The notes under the pieces are model-generated. The model was not told where the DNA came from. It did no database searches and saw only the letters and a program-made list of their open reading frames with translations. Made by a program: the position numbers and the translations under genes. Of a DNA stretch of 64,000 nucleotides, positions 48,016 to 61,488 are shown in pieces. Every line of letters begins with the position of its first letter. The first letter of the stretch is position 1. This DNA comes from Cryptomeria japonica (lineage: Eukaryota > Streptophyta > Pinopsida > Cupressales > Cupressaceae), in contig NC_081411.1 of assembly GCF_030272615.1 (NCBI RefSeq), forward strand, positions 185,426,449-185,490,448, in the 5' to 3' direction.

Positions 48016-49689
48016 AGTGAGCTACAATCATAAAATAGAACCACAAACCTGGATCTAAGTAATATAAGAGTATTCAGACTTATTCCCAAAAGGAGTTCTT
48101 CATTTGTCAGGACCAGAATGTTGGTCACTTTGGTCCTCCGCACTTTTTGTTGTCCAAAAGGGAACCTATTCATCTCTATAAATAATGTTGATCTTGAAGA
48201 TTGTAGCTCCATACTTATTTTCTACACACAAAAAGAAGGGGGGAATTGTTAGGATTAGGGGCTTGCCTAAGTCAAACCCTAGTTTAGGAATTAACCTTGA
48301 ACGAAATATCACAAATAATGAAATAAATAATAGAAATATATACCTCAGATCTGCAATCCTTAATGATGATGTTTTTCTTCTTGAATGTAATCGCATATGT
48401 TGTATGAAATGGAATGAACATGACAATACCCTAATCACACACATTCTTGGATATGATTGATGTAATTTTGCTCCACAATAGATGAATGAAGAATATGCAG
48501 CCTTGAAAATCTCTAAAAAAATGTTTAATGATGAATGCTTCATGGATGTGGGATGCTTAATTACTTGGAGATGAAGACTTAGATTGAAAAAAATTGATTG
48601 AAGTCTTTATATATGGATATCTAGGTCATTTATCGATTAGGTCGACCTCCAACAGTCATGTTGAGCCATCAATTTCATTTCCCGCCAGAGAGATAGGGCT
48701 CAACTCACATTTTAAAATAGGTTCTAACTAAAGTAAAGGACCTCAATAAGCCCCAAGGAGAAGGATATCCCTCCAAGAAATCTGTTGGTAAGTGTGCATG
48801 GCATCAGAAATAGAATTAAGGCACTGAACGGACCTAGATAGGAGATGAGAGCGAGACACGCTAAAGTAGGGGCACAAACATGAGGTGTAAGTTGGCCCAA
48901 TGAAAATTTACGATGTTACAATATCAAATAAGTTTTAGTTTGCTTTCCCATTTAGTTCTCTATTTAGAAAACTTTGTTGTGAGTATGATGTACGTCCTTG
49001 AAACTATATATTATAATCCTATGCACTGATTATTAAAACATTTCTAAATCATACAAATTATTTGAAACAGTACAACAAAATAATATCCTTGAAACTATAT
49101 TTATTAGTTTTATAGGTAAAATCAAAACAATTTTTTTATAAGATAGTGTTAGGCCTCATTTTAAACTCGAAAATATTTTACCTTTTCATGTTTGAATTTT
49201 TTGTATAGTGTAGACATTAATGTTTGCATCAAAGTTTTCAAGATGATATCTTAACTCGAAGGTGAATCATTCAAATGGTCATAGAAATTGATGTAACACA
49301 TGTCTGTTTCCTATTGTTTGTTTTGATTTCAATTCAAAATCGAGGTAGAAAAAAGTTTACAATGTAATCTCTTAAGATCTTTTGAACATTTGAAACATAA
49401 TCAATAAATAGAAGAGACCAACAAGACAATAAGTGAGAGAATTTATTGACTTGTTTCTAGAATATTTGTAACTCAAATGAAATAAAGAATATTTATGTAT
49501 TGTGAAATAGATTTGAGCTTGGTGGCCATGCACACAAAACATCAATAGTCGAGGAAAGAATCTCGACCATTGGATGAAGTGGATTAGAAAGCGGCCATAT
49601 TGCTAGCTTCTTAAAGTGTTTAAAGCGGCCGATAAAGTTGTGTATGAATCTTTATATGTTGACAAAGCGCATAATGCATCGGCCATTTA
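48016..49689. other. Intergenic DNA
   Basis: No gene recognised. Several short frames near 48,170-48,540 have no family resemblance. Confidence 0.4.
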
Positions 49690-50290
49690 GCATGATTGTT
49701 GAAGTGTGGAAGATCATACCAAACAAATGAACTATTTGATAGGATGCTCGGAAAAGTAAAATCACAAGTTGAAGTGATTACAGGGTATTCACGATGTGCA
49801 TGCAGGTTTATTGGGAATGTTTCACAGAATGCCTCAAAGAGAAATCATCTCAAGGAACGTCAAGATCGTAGTCACACTAAATAAATTCGTTGAAAAGGCT
49901 TCATAAACTTTCAAGCAAATTCTATTGGCTGTTGTAAAGCCAGAGCTCATCCCCACCTGCACGAAATCGAGGCGATGAATTAGGTTATGGATGTCCATCG
50001 GATCGTAGTGGCAGGGAGATTTTTATCAGATATAATGGTTGGAAATGCTGTGGTTGATAGGCATGCAAAATGGGGGAGTGTAAACAAACACTTGAGTTCG
50101 AAGAAATGTGATTTCATAGTATACTTTCAATTTCAAAGATTACAGAACGAGATCATGAAAAAGCCATAGAAACTCTTAAGGAAATGCAATTGGCATATGC
50201 AGAGTCAAATTAGCCATGCCAAAATCCCCTTAATCATGCCCAAATGGAAGTCGGATTAGCTCCTCGGTTAGAAAGAGGAACATATATTTT
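49690..50290 (+). pseudogene. PPR (pentatricopeptide repeat) gene remnant
   Basis: Frames give KCGRSYQTNELFDRM, VITGYSRCACRFIGN, MDVHRIVVAGRFLSDIMVGN, AVVDRHAKWGSVNKH and, frameshifted, KAIETLKEMQLAYAESN. These follow the plant PPR pattern YAKCG...ELFDRM, W..MI.GY, G..VH..I...GF.SD..VGNALVDMYAKCGS and A...F..M. PPR proteins bind organellar RNA. Stops and frame changes separate the pieces, and no start or C-terminal domain is visible. Confidence 0.55.
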
Positions 50291-50294
50291 TTTT

Positions 50295-51240
50295 TGTAAA
50301 CTCAAACTTTTCTTTGTGGTATGTTATTTCGCGATGCTCCTATTTGAAATGCTATGTGAAGGCCAGACATAAAGGGTTTTGTTAGGTGTGATGGTGTTGT
50401 CCTCTACAATAGTAAAAACATTTCCCTTCTTGGAAAAAAAAAAAAGAACTCGTATCGAGACTTGGATACTTGATTTCCAAATATTATATGAATTTCATGA
50501 GTTTGAGTTCAAGTAGTCTTGGAGAGACGGGATAACATTCTACAAAGAACAATAAGTAAATTGCCAATGATTGTGAATATGAACCATGAAAATGATATTA
50601 CTTCAAGTGATGGGAAGTTTATTGAGTTCATTGAACAATTGGCATCATCCTCACTCATAACAAGTTGGTTTGTTTTCACCATGGTCAATCGATTCAATTG
50701 ATATACTGTTTCACCCAACAAGGGGTGAGATAAGGAAAGCTTCAAAAGTTACGTACTACATTGCAAATACAATGTGCACACCTAGGTTCAAAGAAGTATT
50801 GAGGGATATGGATTTGTTATTTAGTGAAGATCTCTCCAAACTAATTATTCTAATGTGTATGTTGATGCAAAATTATTGAGATTTATGATGAAATGACATT
50901 ACACATGTTGGAAAGTCAAAGAATGTAAACTATGTCAAAGGTTGTAGGATTTGAAATGAAAAGTGAAATGTTCACTAGTTTTTGTTATGCAACAAAGAGG
51001 ACAAGTTCAGACAATGCTTGGTTCCAAGAAGCTCTTCAAAAAGTATCAAAGGAAGAAAAAGTGAAGATTGCAAACTACCTCAACAAGATCAGTAATATTG
51101 TCTTTCTTCAAGGTCAAGTTTCAAATCATCTTTTTATAAAAGTGACTTAATTCACTTATTGTAACTACAAGTTAGATTTTGGGATTAATTTATATAAAAT
51201 TAATGTAAATCTTAACTTGTCTCCAAAAACGTAGCTAGTA
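50295..51240. other. Low-coding region with short open frames
   Basis: Plus-strand frames at 50,519-50,701, 50,670-50,879 and 50,932-51,150 lie one after another (the last includes EALQKVSKEEKVKIANYLNK). They could be pieces of one broken gene, but I do not recognise it. Confidence 0.3.
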
Positions 51241-51244
51241 GAAG

Positions 51245-51355
51245 TAATAACTTAGGTAGTTATCCTAAGTGGCTATCTTAGGTAGCTATCCTAAGTGATC
51301 AGTTAGGTAGTTATCCAAAGTGGTTACCTAGGTAGTTATGTTGAGTGGTTACAAG
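51245..51355 (+). repeat. Minisatellite of ~21-24-bp units
   Basis: Units of the form TTAGGTAGTTATCCTAAGTGG follow each other about five times with small changes. It precedes a TATAAATATA box (~51,376) and a polyadenylation-like AATAAA (~51,516), as in an LTR. No partner LTR was found. Confidence 0.65.
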
Positions 51356-51559
51356 TTGGTTATCAAGATGAGCCTATAAATATAACTTTTGCATTGTAAA
51401 TGGGGGGAATCGTACAGAGGGGAGACTATGGAGAAATTCTTAGAGAAATAGTCTGACGACTTTTGTATTTACACTTTGTACAGACGAGTTCTTGAGATTG
51501 TATAATTTCATGGAAATAATAAATGACGCATTTAGCTCATATGTTCTAAACATACTTCT

Positions 51560-52846
51560 TGAGTTATTATTATTGATTTTTTGTATTTCAAATTAGTGAT
51601 ATCTTTTGTCTATGTGCAAATTATTTGTTATCTATTGGAACTCTTATAATTCGAATTGATGTAATGAAACATGATCAAGCTTTGGTATCTTGGTTTGTAT
51701 GTGCTAGAGTTACCCATCTCTTCCTATGTTAAGATCCATCATCCTTCTTTCATCATCATTGCAAGTAAAAACTTATGTTGTGCTAAAACCCCTGTAATTT
51801 GTTATCAATCATGAAGTCCTATTTGGTATTCGTATGTCTACCAGTAGGGTTTTTGTTATCTATTATCATTTTTATTTTTTTTGTCTCCTTTTTGTGATTT
51901 CAAGTGAAAAGTACACACAAATATCAAGTACCCCCCATCATACGAGGGAGTTGTTCCTCTCAAATGCAAAGGAAGATTGTAGTTTCACAACAATCTATGC
52001 AACTATTGGCATGGTTGTCACTACTCTTCAGACAAATAGGATCAGTTTTGAAGGTGAAATTAGTGAGAATTTTGTTTACCAATAGACAAAAATTTAACTT
52101 CCCATGAAGTAATTTGAATGCTTCTTACACAAAAAAATTATATTATTTCATATAATTAAATTACATTGTTCCATATAATATAAAATATATTTTTAATTTT
52201 TAATTAATTTAATTTGAAATTTTTTATACTTTTTTTAATTGATATTAATTTTGAATTACTTTTTAATGTGGTTCAAGTCCTATAATATTCTTGAAATCTT
52301 CTACAAATTTTCTCCTCATTATAAATAAGTTAGATCAAATCTACTAAAAGAGGTTTATATAAAAATAATGTCTTATATTATAAAAATAATTAGATTTATC
52401 AATTTACAATTGATATTGAATTCAATTAGATGGCATATTATAAATTGTATCAACTAATTTAAATTGAAAATAAAAAGCTCCATAACCAATTGTGTAGAGG
52501 CTATGTATATTTAAATAATAATAATAACCAGAATAAGGAAGAATTGAATTAGGAGTAGAGTATAAAAAATATAGTGGGGAAATTGTAAATTATAGTTAGA
52601 ATCTATAAACAGATTTTGTTTCCAACATTCTGAAAGCGATACTCCACATTAACAAGCTTTCTAGTTGCAATGGCACAAAAATTTCTTACAATAATAAACA
52701 AACATTCAACTTATAAGACTGATTTGAATGCAAACAAAACTTTTATAAAAATAAGAAACTAAACATCCATAAACCTACAAAAGCAGTTTTATCAAACCTT
52801 AATTACCACTGCCAAGTCATACAATAAGATGATTTCAAGGTTGTAA
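51560..52846. other. AT-rich intergenic DNA
   Basis: Nothing recognised; very AT-rich from 52,110 to 52,560. It is downstream (3') of the original stop of the ankyrin gene. Confidence 0.4.
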
Positions 52847-52999
52847 CTAAATATTTTTAGTAGAACCACATTCAGGCTTAGCCCTAGATTTCATACAACA
52901 ATTAGAATAAAGGGTAGTGTCCCACTTGATTTTCCTCTGGTGCAACCAGCCAAAATACCCTAGACGTTCTAGTTTCACCCACAAAAATTCCACCACACG
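52847..52999 (-). pseudogene. Detached C-terminus of the ankyrin/PGG gene
   Basis: If the Copia element and one copy of the 6-bp duplication are removed, the frame ending FNDRV at 60,754 continues here without a break. It reads VEFLWVKLERLGYFGWLHQR, a further 28 residues and TAG at 52,847-52,849: 48 codons plus stop. Today the frame instead runs two bases into the element and stops at once (VC-stop). Confidence 0.75.
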
Positions 53000-54594
53000 T
53001 GTTGGCATGATTGGCATAATTGATGCAGATGAGTTGATGACTGTATTGGTAGAAGAATGATGATGACATGATTAGTTATTTGTGTTGTCATTGATGGAAA
53101 CCTATGTCAATTAATTTTTGATGATGGTTAAAGATGAACCTTGATGTCTGACTTGTTGGATAAGTAATTTGGTCTACCGGATTTAGACTTTGTAAGTATG
53201 ACAGGGTTTACTGGCAGGATTGAGAATTAGAACTTCAACCGGTAAAAGAAAATATTTTGATGGAATTGGTAAACTGGTGATGGTTGGAGACTTGTGGTTT
53301 GAGACATAAGCTTTTATGACGGATTTGTGTATGTGACTCGAACCGCATCCTATGTTGATTACCGGAAGGCCTGTTTTGAATTTCTAATGGAGTTGAGCTA
53401 GGGTTTTAGGACCAGTGATGAATTCACTCAACCAGTAATGATTTATATTATAAAAGCGATCGACGGAGAGTCTATATGAAGTTGGTAACATGGCACAACC
53501 TATGTGAAAGATTTAATTGTTGTTTTGGCACAATTCAAGGAAGAATTTCTTGGGAATTAGCGAAATGCTTAGTGGAGTGTTTTGAGGATACAGATCATAT
53601 TTCCATGATGGGTTATGAATAATCAATGGTTGATATTACATTGTAATTTATTGTAATGATTTGGATATTGATCTGATATGATTTGTATTGTAAATTCAAG
53701 ATGTAATTAGGTTTTATGACCGACTTAGTTGTTATGGCTATTTAGGGCGACACAACTGATGTTTCATGTGTTGGTCGCATTAGGAGAATGATTTAAGTCA
53801 TCCCAGAAAAGATAGAGATCTTCTTGAGTGTTGCAAATTGTGAAGCATAACTGGATCTGATTTAGCAAGCTGAAAGTCCAAAGTAACAGATCATTTTTCA
53901 TTGTTGTTCTCTAACAATTACAACAACATAAATCCCTTAACTGGGTAGGTCCTAACATGCCTTTGCCATCTAAGTCCCCTAATAGGGAAGCTCACAAAAG
54001 AGTGTTTAAATCCTCTAACCAAGTTGATCCTAATAGATCATTAAGCTCCTAGCTGGAGTAATAGGTAAATCCCTTAACCTGGTGACTCCTAATAGGGTCT
54101 GCTCCTAACTGGGTGTATTGTAAGCTCCTAACAGGGTGTACTTCAAAAGAGCATAAATTATTGTGGGTACCAATCCCCACCGTGGTTTTTCCCATTTGGT
54201 TTTCCACATCAAAAATCTTGGTGTTCATGTGTGGAATGTCTTTTCATAGTGTTTATGTTTTCATGCATTATTTCTAATTACCGCTTATGATAAGTTTACT
54301 GTTGTTTATCAGAGATCTGTAAATGGTTATCAGTAAAGTTAATGAATTGATAAATGAAGTATTCTGATCTGATAATAAGTCAGTATGAGTATGTGTCCAT
54401 CAAATATCTAGTTGGTGAATATTTTGAGTAATAAGATTGCATAAGTGGGTAACAAGTGTATGAGATTTGCTAAAGGGATAGATTCATTGATTTCAGATCT
54501 ATTGTAAATGGTATTTTGATTTGAAGTTATAAATTGTCTTAATACTGATTCACCGCCCCCTCTTAGAATTAACTGGATCTTTATAGAATTAATA
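53000..54594 (+). repeat. 5' LTR of the Copia element
   Basis: About 1595 bp, beginning TGTTGGCATGATTGGC and ending GAATTAATA. Contains the repeated phrase CCTAACNGGGT several times (~53,935-54,140), a small internal array. Confidence 0.88.
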
Positions 54595-54595
54595 A

Positions 54596-54606
54596 TTGGT
54601 ATCAAA
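54596..54606 (+). promoter_or_regulatory. Primer-binding site
   Basis: TTGGTATCAAA just after the LTR; the initiator tRNA-Met type, partly decayed. Confidence 0.75.
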
Positions 54607-54669
54607 TTTGTGGTCCTCTATGTCCAGAAAAGATTAACCGCTTGAGGAAAAGATTCTGAGGAAGGCAAG

Positions 54670-55535
54670 ATGATGAAGAAAGAGGATCTAAAATTCAACA
54701 AGGACAACTATAGATAAAATCTGGAAAGACGGAATGAAGATATATCTCAAAGGTCTTGGAACTCAATGCTAGAAACATATTGAAACAACATATGTGACTC
54801 CTACTACTTCGGCCTTGACACCGGATGAACTTAAATATTAGCAGGAGAACATGCAAGCCCTTGAAGCTATTGTAAGTATTTTATCTGATTCTAAAAATAT
54901 TGATGTTCAATGATTGGAAATTGCACATGAGGTTTGGGAAAAATTAGAAACAATTCATGGAGGAGATGAGCATGTACAAAGAGAAAAAGAGGAAAGATTG
55001 AAAGGAAAATTTGATGATATGAAAATGCAAGAAGGAGAAAACATTGCACAGTATGGTCAAAGAATTAAAGAAGTTGTTGGCGGTATAAAAGGTGTTGGTG
55101 GTAAAATTGTTGATGATGTGGTGGTAAGTAAAATGCTCAGAACTCTTCAACCTCAGTATGGTATTAGATTATTGGCAATCCAAGAACTGAGATCCATTTC
55201 AAAGGATAAGGTAATTGTTGACTCTTTGATTGGTAAGCTTACAACCTTTGAGTTAAATAGTTTTGACAATAGTGTGGCAAAATCTACTAAATCTACTTTT
55301 AAACATTTTATTACCGGTTCATCTACTAGAAAAGGAAAGAATGTATGTCAAAGTCATGAGTGCAAATCTAGTCATGGAGGTAACTGGGAAAGTGAAGACA
55401 ATGAAGATCAAGTAATGGAACTTGAAGCACTACTAGCCAAGAGATTTCCAAGAGGCACTAGTAAAGTATAAAGGAAAGCTACCTTTAAAGTGTTTCTCTT
55501 GTAGTAAGATTGGTCATATTGCTGCTAACTGCCCT
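54670..55535 (+). pseudogene. Copia gag
   Basis: Starts at ATG 54,670. The intact part (from 54,914) holds IAHEVWEKLETIHGGDEH and MKMQEGENIAQYGQRIKEVV, the UBN2-type gag pattern. A zinc knuckle CFSCSKIGHIAANC follows at 55,491-55,532 after a frameshift. Several stops precede 54,914. Confidence 0.85.
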
Positions 55536-55601
55536 AACACCGATAAGAAAGATAAGTTCAAGAGATTCAAAGGGAAAGGCAAAAAATATTGTTATATTGT
55601 A

Positions 55602-58600
55602 GTGGATGAAGGTGTGACCGATGAAGAATTTGAAGATGAAGATGACAAAGAAGAGATTGTGTTTGTAGTTGTAAATGAGGAATTGTCTTATGAGAAGGCA
55701 CTGGTTTCTCATGTAGAAAACAATAATGAATGGATTATAGACAATGGTTGTTCACACCATATGACCAGAGATAAGAGTAAGTTCCTAACTCTTAATGAAT
55801 TTGATGGAGATGTTGTTAGATTTGGAAATGACTCTCCCTACATGGTGAAAGCTAAAGGTTCTATTTCTTTGAATGGGAAGAATAATATTGATGATGTATT
55901 TTGGGTTGATGGTCTGAAACATAATCTATTAAATGTTGGATAACTCAATGATAAAGGTTATTTGCTTGAGTTTAATGGTGAAATCTGTAGAATTCTTGGA
56001 GGAAATGGTGAACTAATTGTTACTGAAAAACAAACAAGAGGTAACTTATTTCATTTAAATGCTAATATCAATAGTTTTCTAGTTGCAAAGATGGAAGATA
56101 GTTGATTATGGCACAAGAGATGTTGTCATGTGAATTTTGATAACTCGGTGAAGGTAAGCAAGTCTAGTGTTGTGAGAAGATTACCACAAATTGTTAAACC
56201 GGATAATGTGATGTGTAAAGACTATCAAATTGGTAAGATGACCTCTATTTCATTTAAGAGAAAGAAGTGTACATCTGAAAATATTTTGGATTTGGTTCAT
56301 ATTGATCTTTGTGGTCTTATAAGAACAAAAAGCTATTTTGGTGATAGATATTTCATGCTTTTTACCGATGACTATTCTAGGATGATCTGGGTTACATTCC
56401 TAAAGGAGAAATCTGAAGCCTTTAGTAAATTTAAATCATTTAAAGCTCTAGTTGAGAATGAGACTAGTAAAAACTTGAAATTCTTAAGATCTAATCGAGG
56501 AGGAGAATTCACATCTGATGAGTTTGTAAAGTATTGTAATGAACAGGGTATCAAGAGGTAGATGTCTGCTCCTAGGACACCACAGCGAAATAGTGTAGCA
56601 GAAAGGATGAACAAAACAATTGTTGATGCTTCTAGAACAATGTTATTACAAGGTAATATGCCTAAGATGTTTTGGAGAGAAGTAATAAGTACTGCAATCT
56701 ACACATTAAACTAGATACTTGTAAAGAAAGACAACAATAATAAACCTTATGAGCTATGGTATGGTAAAACTCCTTGTGTTAGTTATTTCAAAATCTTTGG
56801 AAGTCAATGTTTTATTAAAAAGGATAACTACACTGGAAAGTTTAATGCAAAATCTAATGAAGGATTATTTCTTGGTTATTCTTCTAAAAGAAAAGCATAC
56901 AAATGCTATAATAAGAGAACTAAGAAAATAGTTGAAAGTCTTAATGTGATGGTGGATGATTTGTCAAATAAATTTGGAGGATCAAATAGGTCTGAACTTA
57001 AAAAAGATGATAATGAAGAAAGACTAGTGATCTTTGAACCAAAAGCATAGAATAATGATCAACTGGCAAATGCTCAACTAGTAAGCAAGGATAGTGAAGA
57101 AGAAAGTAGTGAATTGACTGGTGAATCAGATGAGGAAGATGCAAAACCAACATAGACTATACCTAGATATATGAGATTAAGTCACTCTTAGGACCAGATA
57201 ATTGGTGATAAGAATGCAGGTGTGCAGACTAGGAGGAAGATTAGAGAAAATTTTGTTTTATCTCTACAATGGAACCCAAGATAGTTAAGGAAGCACTCAA
57301 AGATGATGACTGGGTGAAAGCAATGAATGAGAAATTAGATCAAATAGAGAAAAATCAGACATGGTCACTTGTTCCTAGACCGGAGGACAAGAATGTGATT
57401 GGAACTAAATGGGTCTTCAAGAATATGTTAAATGAAGATGGAAAAGTGGTAAAAAATAAATCAAGGTTAGTCTACAAAGGATATGCATAGGAAGAAGTTG
57501 AAGACTAAGGTGAAACTTTTGCACCGGTTGCAAGATTGGAAGGAGTAAGGATGTTGTTGGCATTTGCTACATATAATGGATTCAAAGTCTACCAAATGGA
57601 TGTCAAGTCAACCTTTTTGAATGGAATTATTGAAGAGGAAGTATACATTGAACAACTGGATGGTTTTTCCTTGACTGATGATAAGGACATGGTATGTAAA
57701 TTATATAGAGTTTTGTATGGTCTAAAGAAGGCACTAAGAGCATGGCATGAGAGACTACATGCACATTTGATCAAGATTGGATTCTAGCGTACCAATGAGG
57801 ACAGTAATATTTATCTAAAAATTGATGGAGACAAGATGCTAATAGCTGAAGTATTTGTAGATGACATAATTTTTGGTGGAGATGATAATATGAGTATGGA
57901 CTTTGCTGATGAGATAAAAAAGGAATTTGAGATGTCTCTATTTGGTGAAATAAAGTTCTTTATTGGATTATAGATCCAACAATTGGATGATGGTATTTTT
58001 ATCCATCGAAGCAAGTATATTAAAGAGGTGCTAAAGAATTTTGGCATGGAAGACTATAAACCTGTAGGTACACCAATGGTAACAGGCTACAAATTGACAA
58101 AGCAAGATGGTTCATTTGATGTTAGTAAAAAAGAATACAGGTCTATGATTGGTAAGCTACATTATGTTGTACATAGAAGACCAGACATTGCTCATGTTGT
58201 TGGGTTAGTTGCAAGATTCCAAAAAGAGCCCAAAGAAAGTCACATGGTGGTTGTTAAGAGGATTTTCTGATATCTTAAAGGAACATTAGACTATGGATTA
58301 TGGTATCCCTGCAAAGGAAATTTCACTTTAGATGTTTTTACTGATGCAAATTGGGCAGGCAATGTGGAGCTTTTCTACTTGGAGGAATACTTGTAGCATG
58401 GACAAGAAAGAAACAAACTTGTGTTTCCGAATCGACAGTTGAAGCTGAGTATGTTGTTGCATCCATGAATTGCACATAGACCATATGGATGAGACATGTG
58501 CTAGAAGGATTCAAGATAGATATGTCTAAACCATTGACTATCTATTTTGACAATACAAGTGCAATAAATATTTCTAAGAATCTTGTACTTCATGCAAGAA

Positions 58601-58780
58601 CCAAGCATATAGAGTTGAAGTATCATTTCTTAAGGGAAAGAGTTCAGGAGAAGCAGGTAAATATGGAGTATGTGAAGAGTAAAGATTAGTTAGCTGATAT
58701 CTTTACTAAACCATTGCCAAAGACTATTTTTGAGTTTCTTAGAAGTAAATTAGGGGTTAGACCCCTAAACAGGAAGAACT
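55602..58780 (+). pseudogene. Copia pol: protease, integrase, reverse transcriptase, RNase H
   Basis: Protease at ~55,725 reads WIIDNGCSHHMT, with the catalytic Ser changed to Asn. Integrase has LWHKRCCH and, for the second Cys pair, CKDYQ (one Cys lost). Its core shows HIDLCG, FTDDYSRMIW and a final block with RSNRGGEF (Asn for the usual Asp). Reverse transcriptase has TFAPVARLEGVRMLLAFA, QMDVKSTFLNG and the catalytic FVDDIIFGG near 57,850. RNase H has FTDANWAG and ADIFTKPLP. Stops occur mainly at TAG where Gln is expected. Confidence 0.9.
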
Positions 58781-59140
58781 AAGATGTTGGAGTTACATCA
58801 ATCCTATGGATTTCATGTTTATTCTTCACTAAGGATTGATGAAGATGTGAGCTACTTCGTAGGGGGAGCAGCTCTAATGCAGTATGATATGATTTAGAGT
58901 TTCTGGTTAGATTGAAGTCAAGTAATGCATTTTTAACTTTGGCATTGTTATCAAAGGGGGAGAAGAAAAATAAATTAGCTAATCAAATATGGGAAAACAA
59001 AAAAGAAATTTGATGATCAGGCTTGAGGAGAAGAAAAGACAGTGAAGACCGGCAGATATAGAGACTAATAGTTAATGTGCTAAGATGCAGATGATTGGCA
59101 TATATGTTTGTATAACTAATTAGTGTTTCCATCAATTCCA

Positions 59141-59151
59141 AAGGGGGAGAT
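59141..59151 (+). promoter_or_regulatory. Polypurine tract
   Basis: AAAGGGGGAGA directly before the 3' LTR. Confidence 0.85.
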
Positions 59152-60753
59152 CGTTGGCATGATTGGCATAATTGATGCAGATGAGTTGATGACTATATCA
59201 ATAGAAGAATGATGATGACATGATCAATTATTTGTGTTGTCATTGATGGCAACCTATGTCAATTAATGTTTGATGATGGTTACAGATAAAATTTGATATC
59301 TAACTTGTTGGATAAGTAATTTGGTCTATCGGATTTAGAATTTGTAAGTATGATAGGGTTTACCAGCAAGACTGAGAATTAGGACTTCAACTGGTAAAAG
59401 AAAAGATTTTGATGGAATCGGTAAATCGGTGATGGTTGGAGACTTGTGGTTTGAGACATAATCTTTTATGATGGATTTGTGTATGTGATCGGAACCGCAT
59501 CCTATGTTGATTATTGGAAGACATGTTTTAAATTTCTAATGGATTTGTGCTATGGTTTTAGTAGGGTTTTAGGACCGGTGATGAATTCACTCAACCGGTA
59601 ATGATTTGTGTTATGACAGTGATTGATGGTGAGTCTACATGAAGTTTGTAACATGACACAACCCACATGAAAGATTTAATTGTTGTTTTGGGGTGATTCA
59701 AAGAAGAATTTCTTGGGAATCAATGAAACACTTAGTAGAGTGTTATAAGGATACAGATCGGATTTCCCTGATGGGTTATGAATAATCAAGGTTCATATTG
59801 CATTGTAATTTGTTGTAATGACCTAGATATTGATTTGATATGATATGTATTGTAAGTTCAAGATGTAATTAGGTTTTATGGCCGACTTAGTTATTATGGC
59901 TATTTAGGGTGACACAACTGATGTTTCATGTGTCGATGGCATTAGGAGAATGAGTTAAGTCATCCTAGAGAAGATAGAGATCTTCTTGAGTGTTGCCGAT
60001 TGCAAAGCATAACTGGATCTGATTTAGCAAGTTGAAAGTGCAAAGTAACAAATCATTTTTCATTGTTGCTCCCTAACAATTACAGCAGCATAAATCCCTT
60101 AACTGGGTAGGTCATAATAGGCCTTTTCGATCTAAGTCCCCTAACAGGGCAGCTCACAAAAGAGTGTTTAAATCCTTTAACCAGGTTGATCCTAACAGAT
60201 CATTAAGCTCCTAGCTAGAGTGATAGGTAAATCCCTTAACCGGGTGACTCCTATCAGGGTCGGCTCCTAACCAGGCATATTGTAAGCTCCTAACAGGGCA
60301 TACTTTGAAAGTGTACAAATTATTGTGGGTATCAATCCCCACCGTGGTTTTTCCCATTTGGGTTTCCACGTCAAAAATCTTGGTGTTCATATATGGAATA
60401 TTTTTTCATAGTATTTATGTTTTCATGCATTATTTCTGATTACCAGTTATGATAAGTTTACTACTATTTATCAAAGATATGTAAGTGGTTATCAGTAATC
60501 TTAATGAATTTATAGATTAAGTATTCTGATCTGATAATAAGTCAGTATGAGTATGTGTTGATCAGATATCTAGTTGGTGAGTATTCTGATTAATAAGCTA
60601 TTATAAGTGGGTAACAAGTGAATGAGATCTGCTAAAGGGATAGATTCATTGATTTCAGATCTGTTGTAAATGGTATTTTGATTTGAAGTTATAAATTGTC
60701 TTAATACTCATTCACCCCCTCTCAGTATTAACCAGATCCTTATAGGATTAACA
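59152..60753 (+). repeat. 3' LTR of the Copia element
   Basis: About 1602 bp, starting CGTTGGCATGATTGGC (first T changed to C) and ending GGATTAACA. Repeats the 5' LTR with numerous substitutions. Confidence 0.88.
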
Positions 60754-61488
60754 CACACGGTCATTAAATTGAGGCATTGTACCATAAAGGTAGTTGAATC
60801 TCACCATATTTACAATAAGCCTTGCATTCAATTGGATTAAAAGCCAAATACCACAACCGCTAATGATGGTGAAGAAGCCAATCAGGAACCAAGCGAGCAT
60901 ATTGAGCTTGTGCACAAGCATGGAATACACTACAGGGATGAAAGGTAATTCTATCAAGAGAAAGCTGGAGCAAACCAACATGTTGGTTACACAAAGGAAT
61001 AGTACCTTGTCTCTTGTATTAAGGGGTGTACTCAAATGCCACATGAGCACAACAAGTAGTGACAGAAAGAAGGCCAGATAATTAAAAATGAGAAATGTTT
61101 TAAAGGAGTCAAATCGAATCAGGAGTGGAAAACCTAACATTTCCTTTGTCTCTCCAATCCCTACCTTCGTCTGAAAACCACTCGGAATGGTGAAGGCTGG
61201 CGTAAATGACATAGTAGCTAACAACACTGCCACCACTAGTTTTGTATTGCGCCTATCATCATATGCTTTGTTCACCAAGTTCATGACATTCTCATACTTT
61301 TGTGAGGTTACCTTTAAGGCGATGTACAGGAAATGCCTTCCCTTGGGGGGATAATTAGCTAGCTTTCTAATTATCCTATGAGATTCATGGTGCTCTGTGT
61401 TCTCTCTTGCAATGTCAAGGGTTGTTAAGCCTTCATCGTTAACTGAATCTTTGTTTATTCCTTGTATATTCAATAGTGATTCCACCTT

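Larger units (their letters stand above)
53000..60753 (+). mobile_element. Full-length decayed Ty1-copia element
   Basis: LTRs at 53,000-54,594 and 59,152-60,753, with CACACG on each side (52,994-52,999 and 60,754-60,759). The interior has primer site, gag, protease, integrase, reverse transcriptase, RNase H and polypurine tract in Copia order. Many stops and frameshifts; no longer able to make its own proteins. Confidence 0.92.

Noticed and set aside
53935..54140. Repeated CCTAACNGGGT phrases as a telomere-like or CRISPR-like array
   Set aside because: Irregular spacing, and it lies in an LTR with the same phrases in the partner LTR; no spacers.
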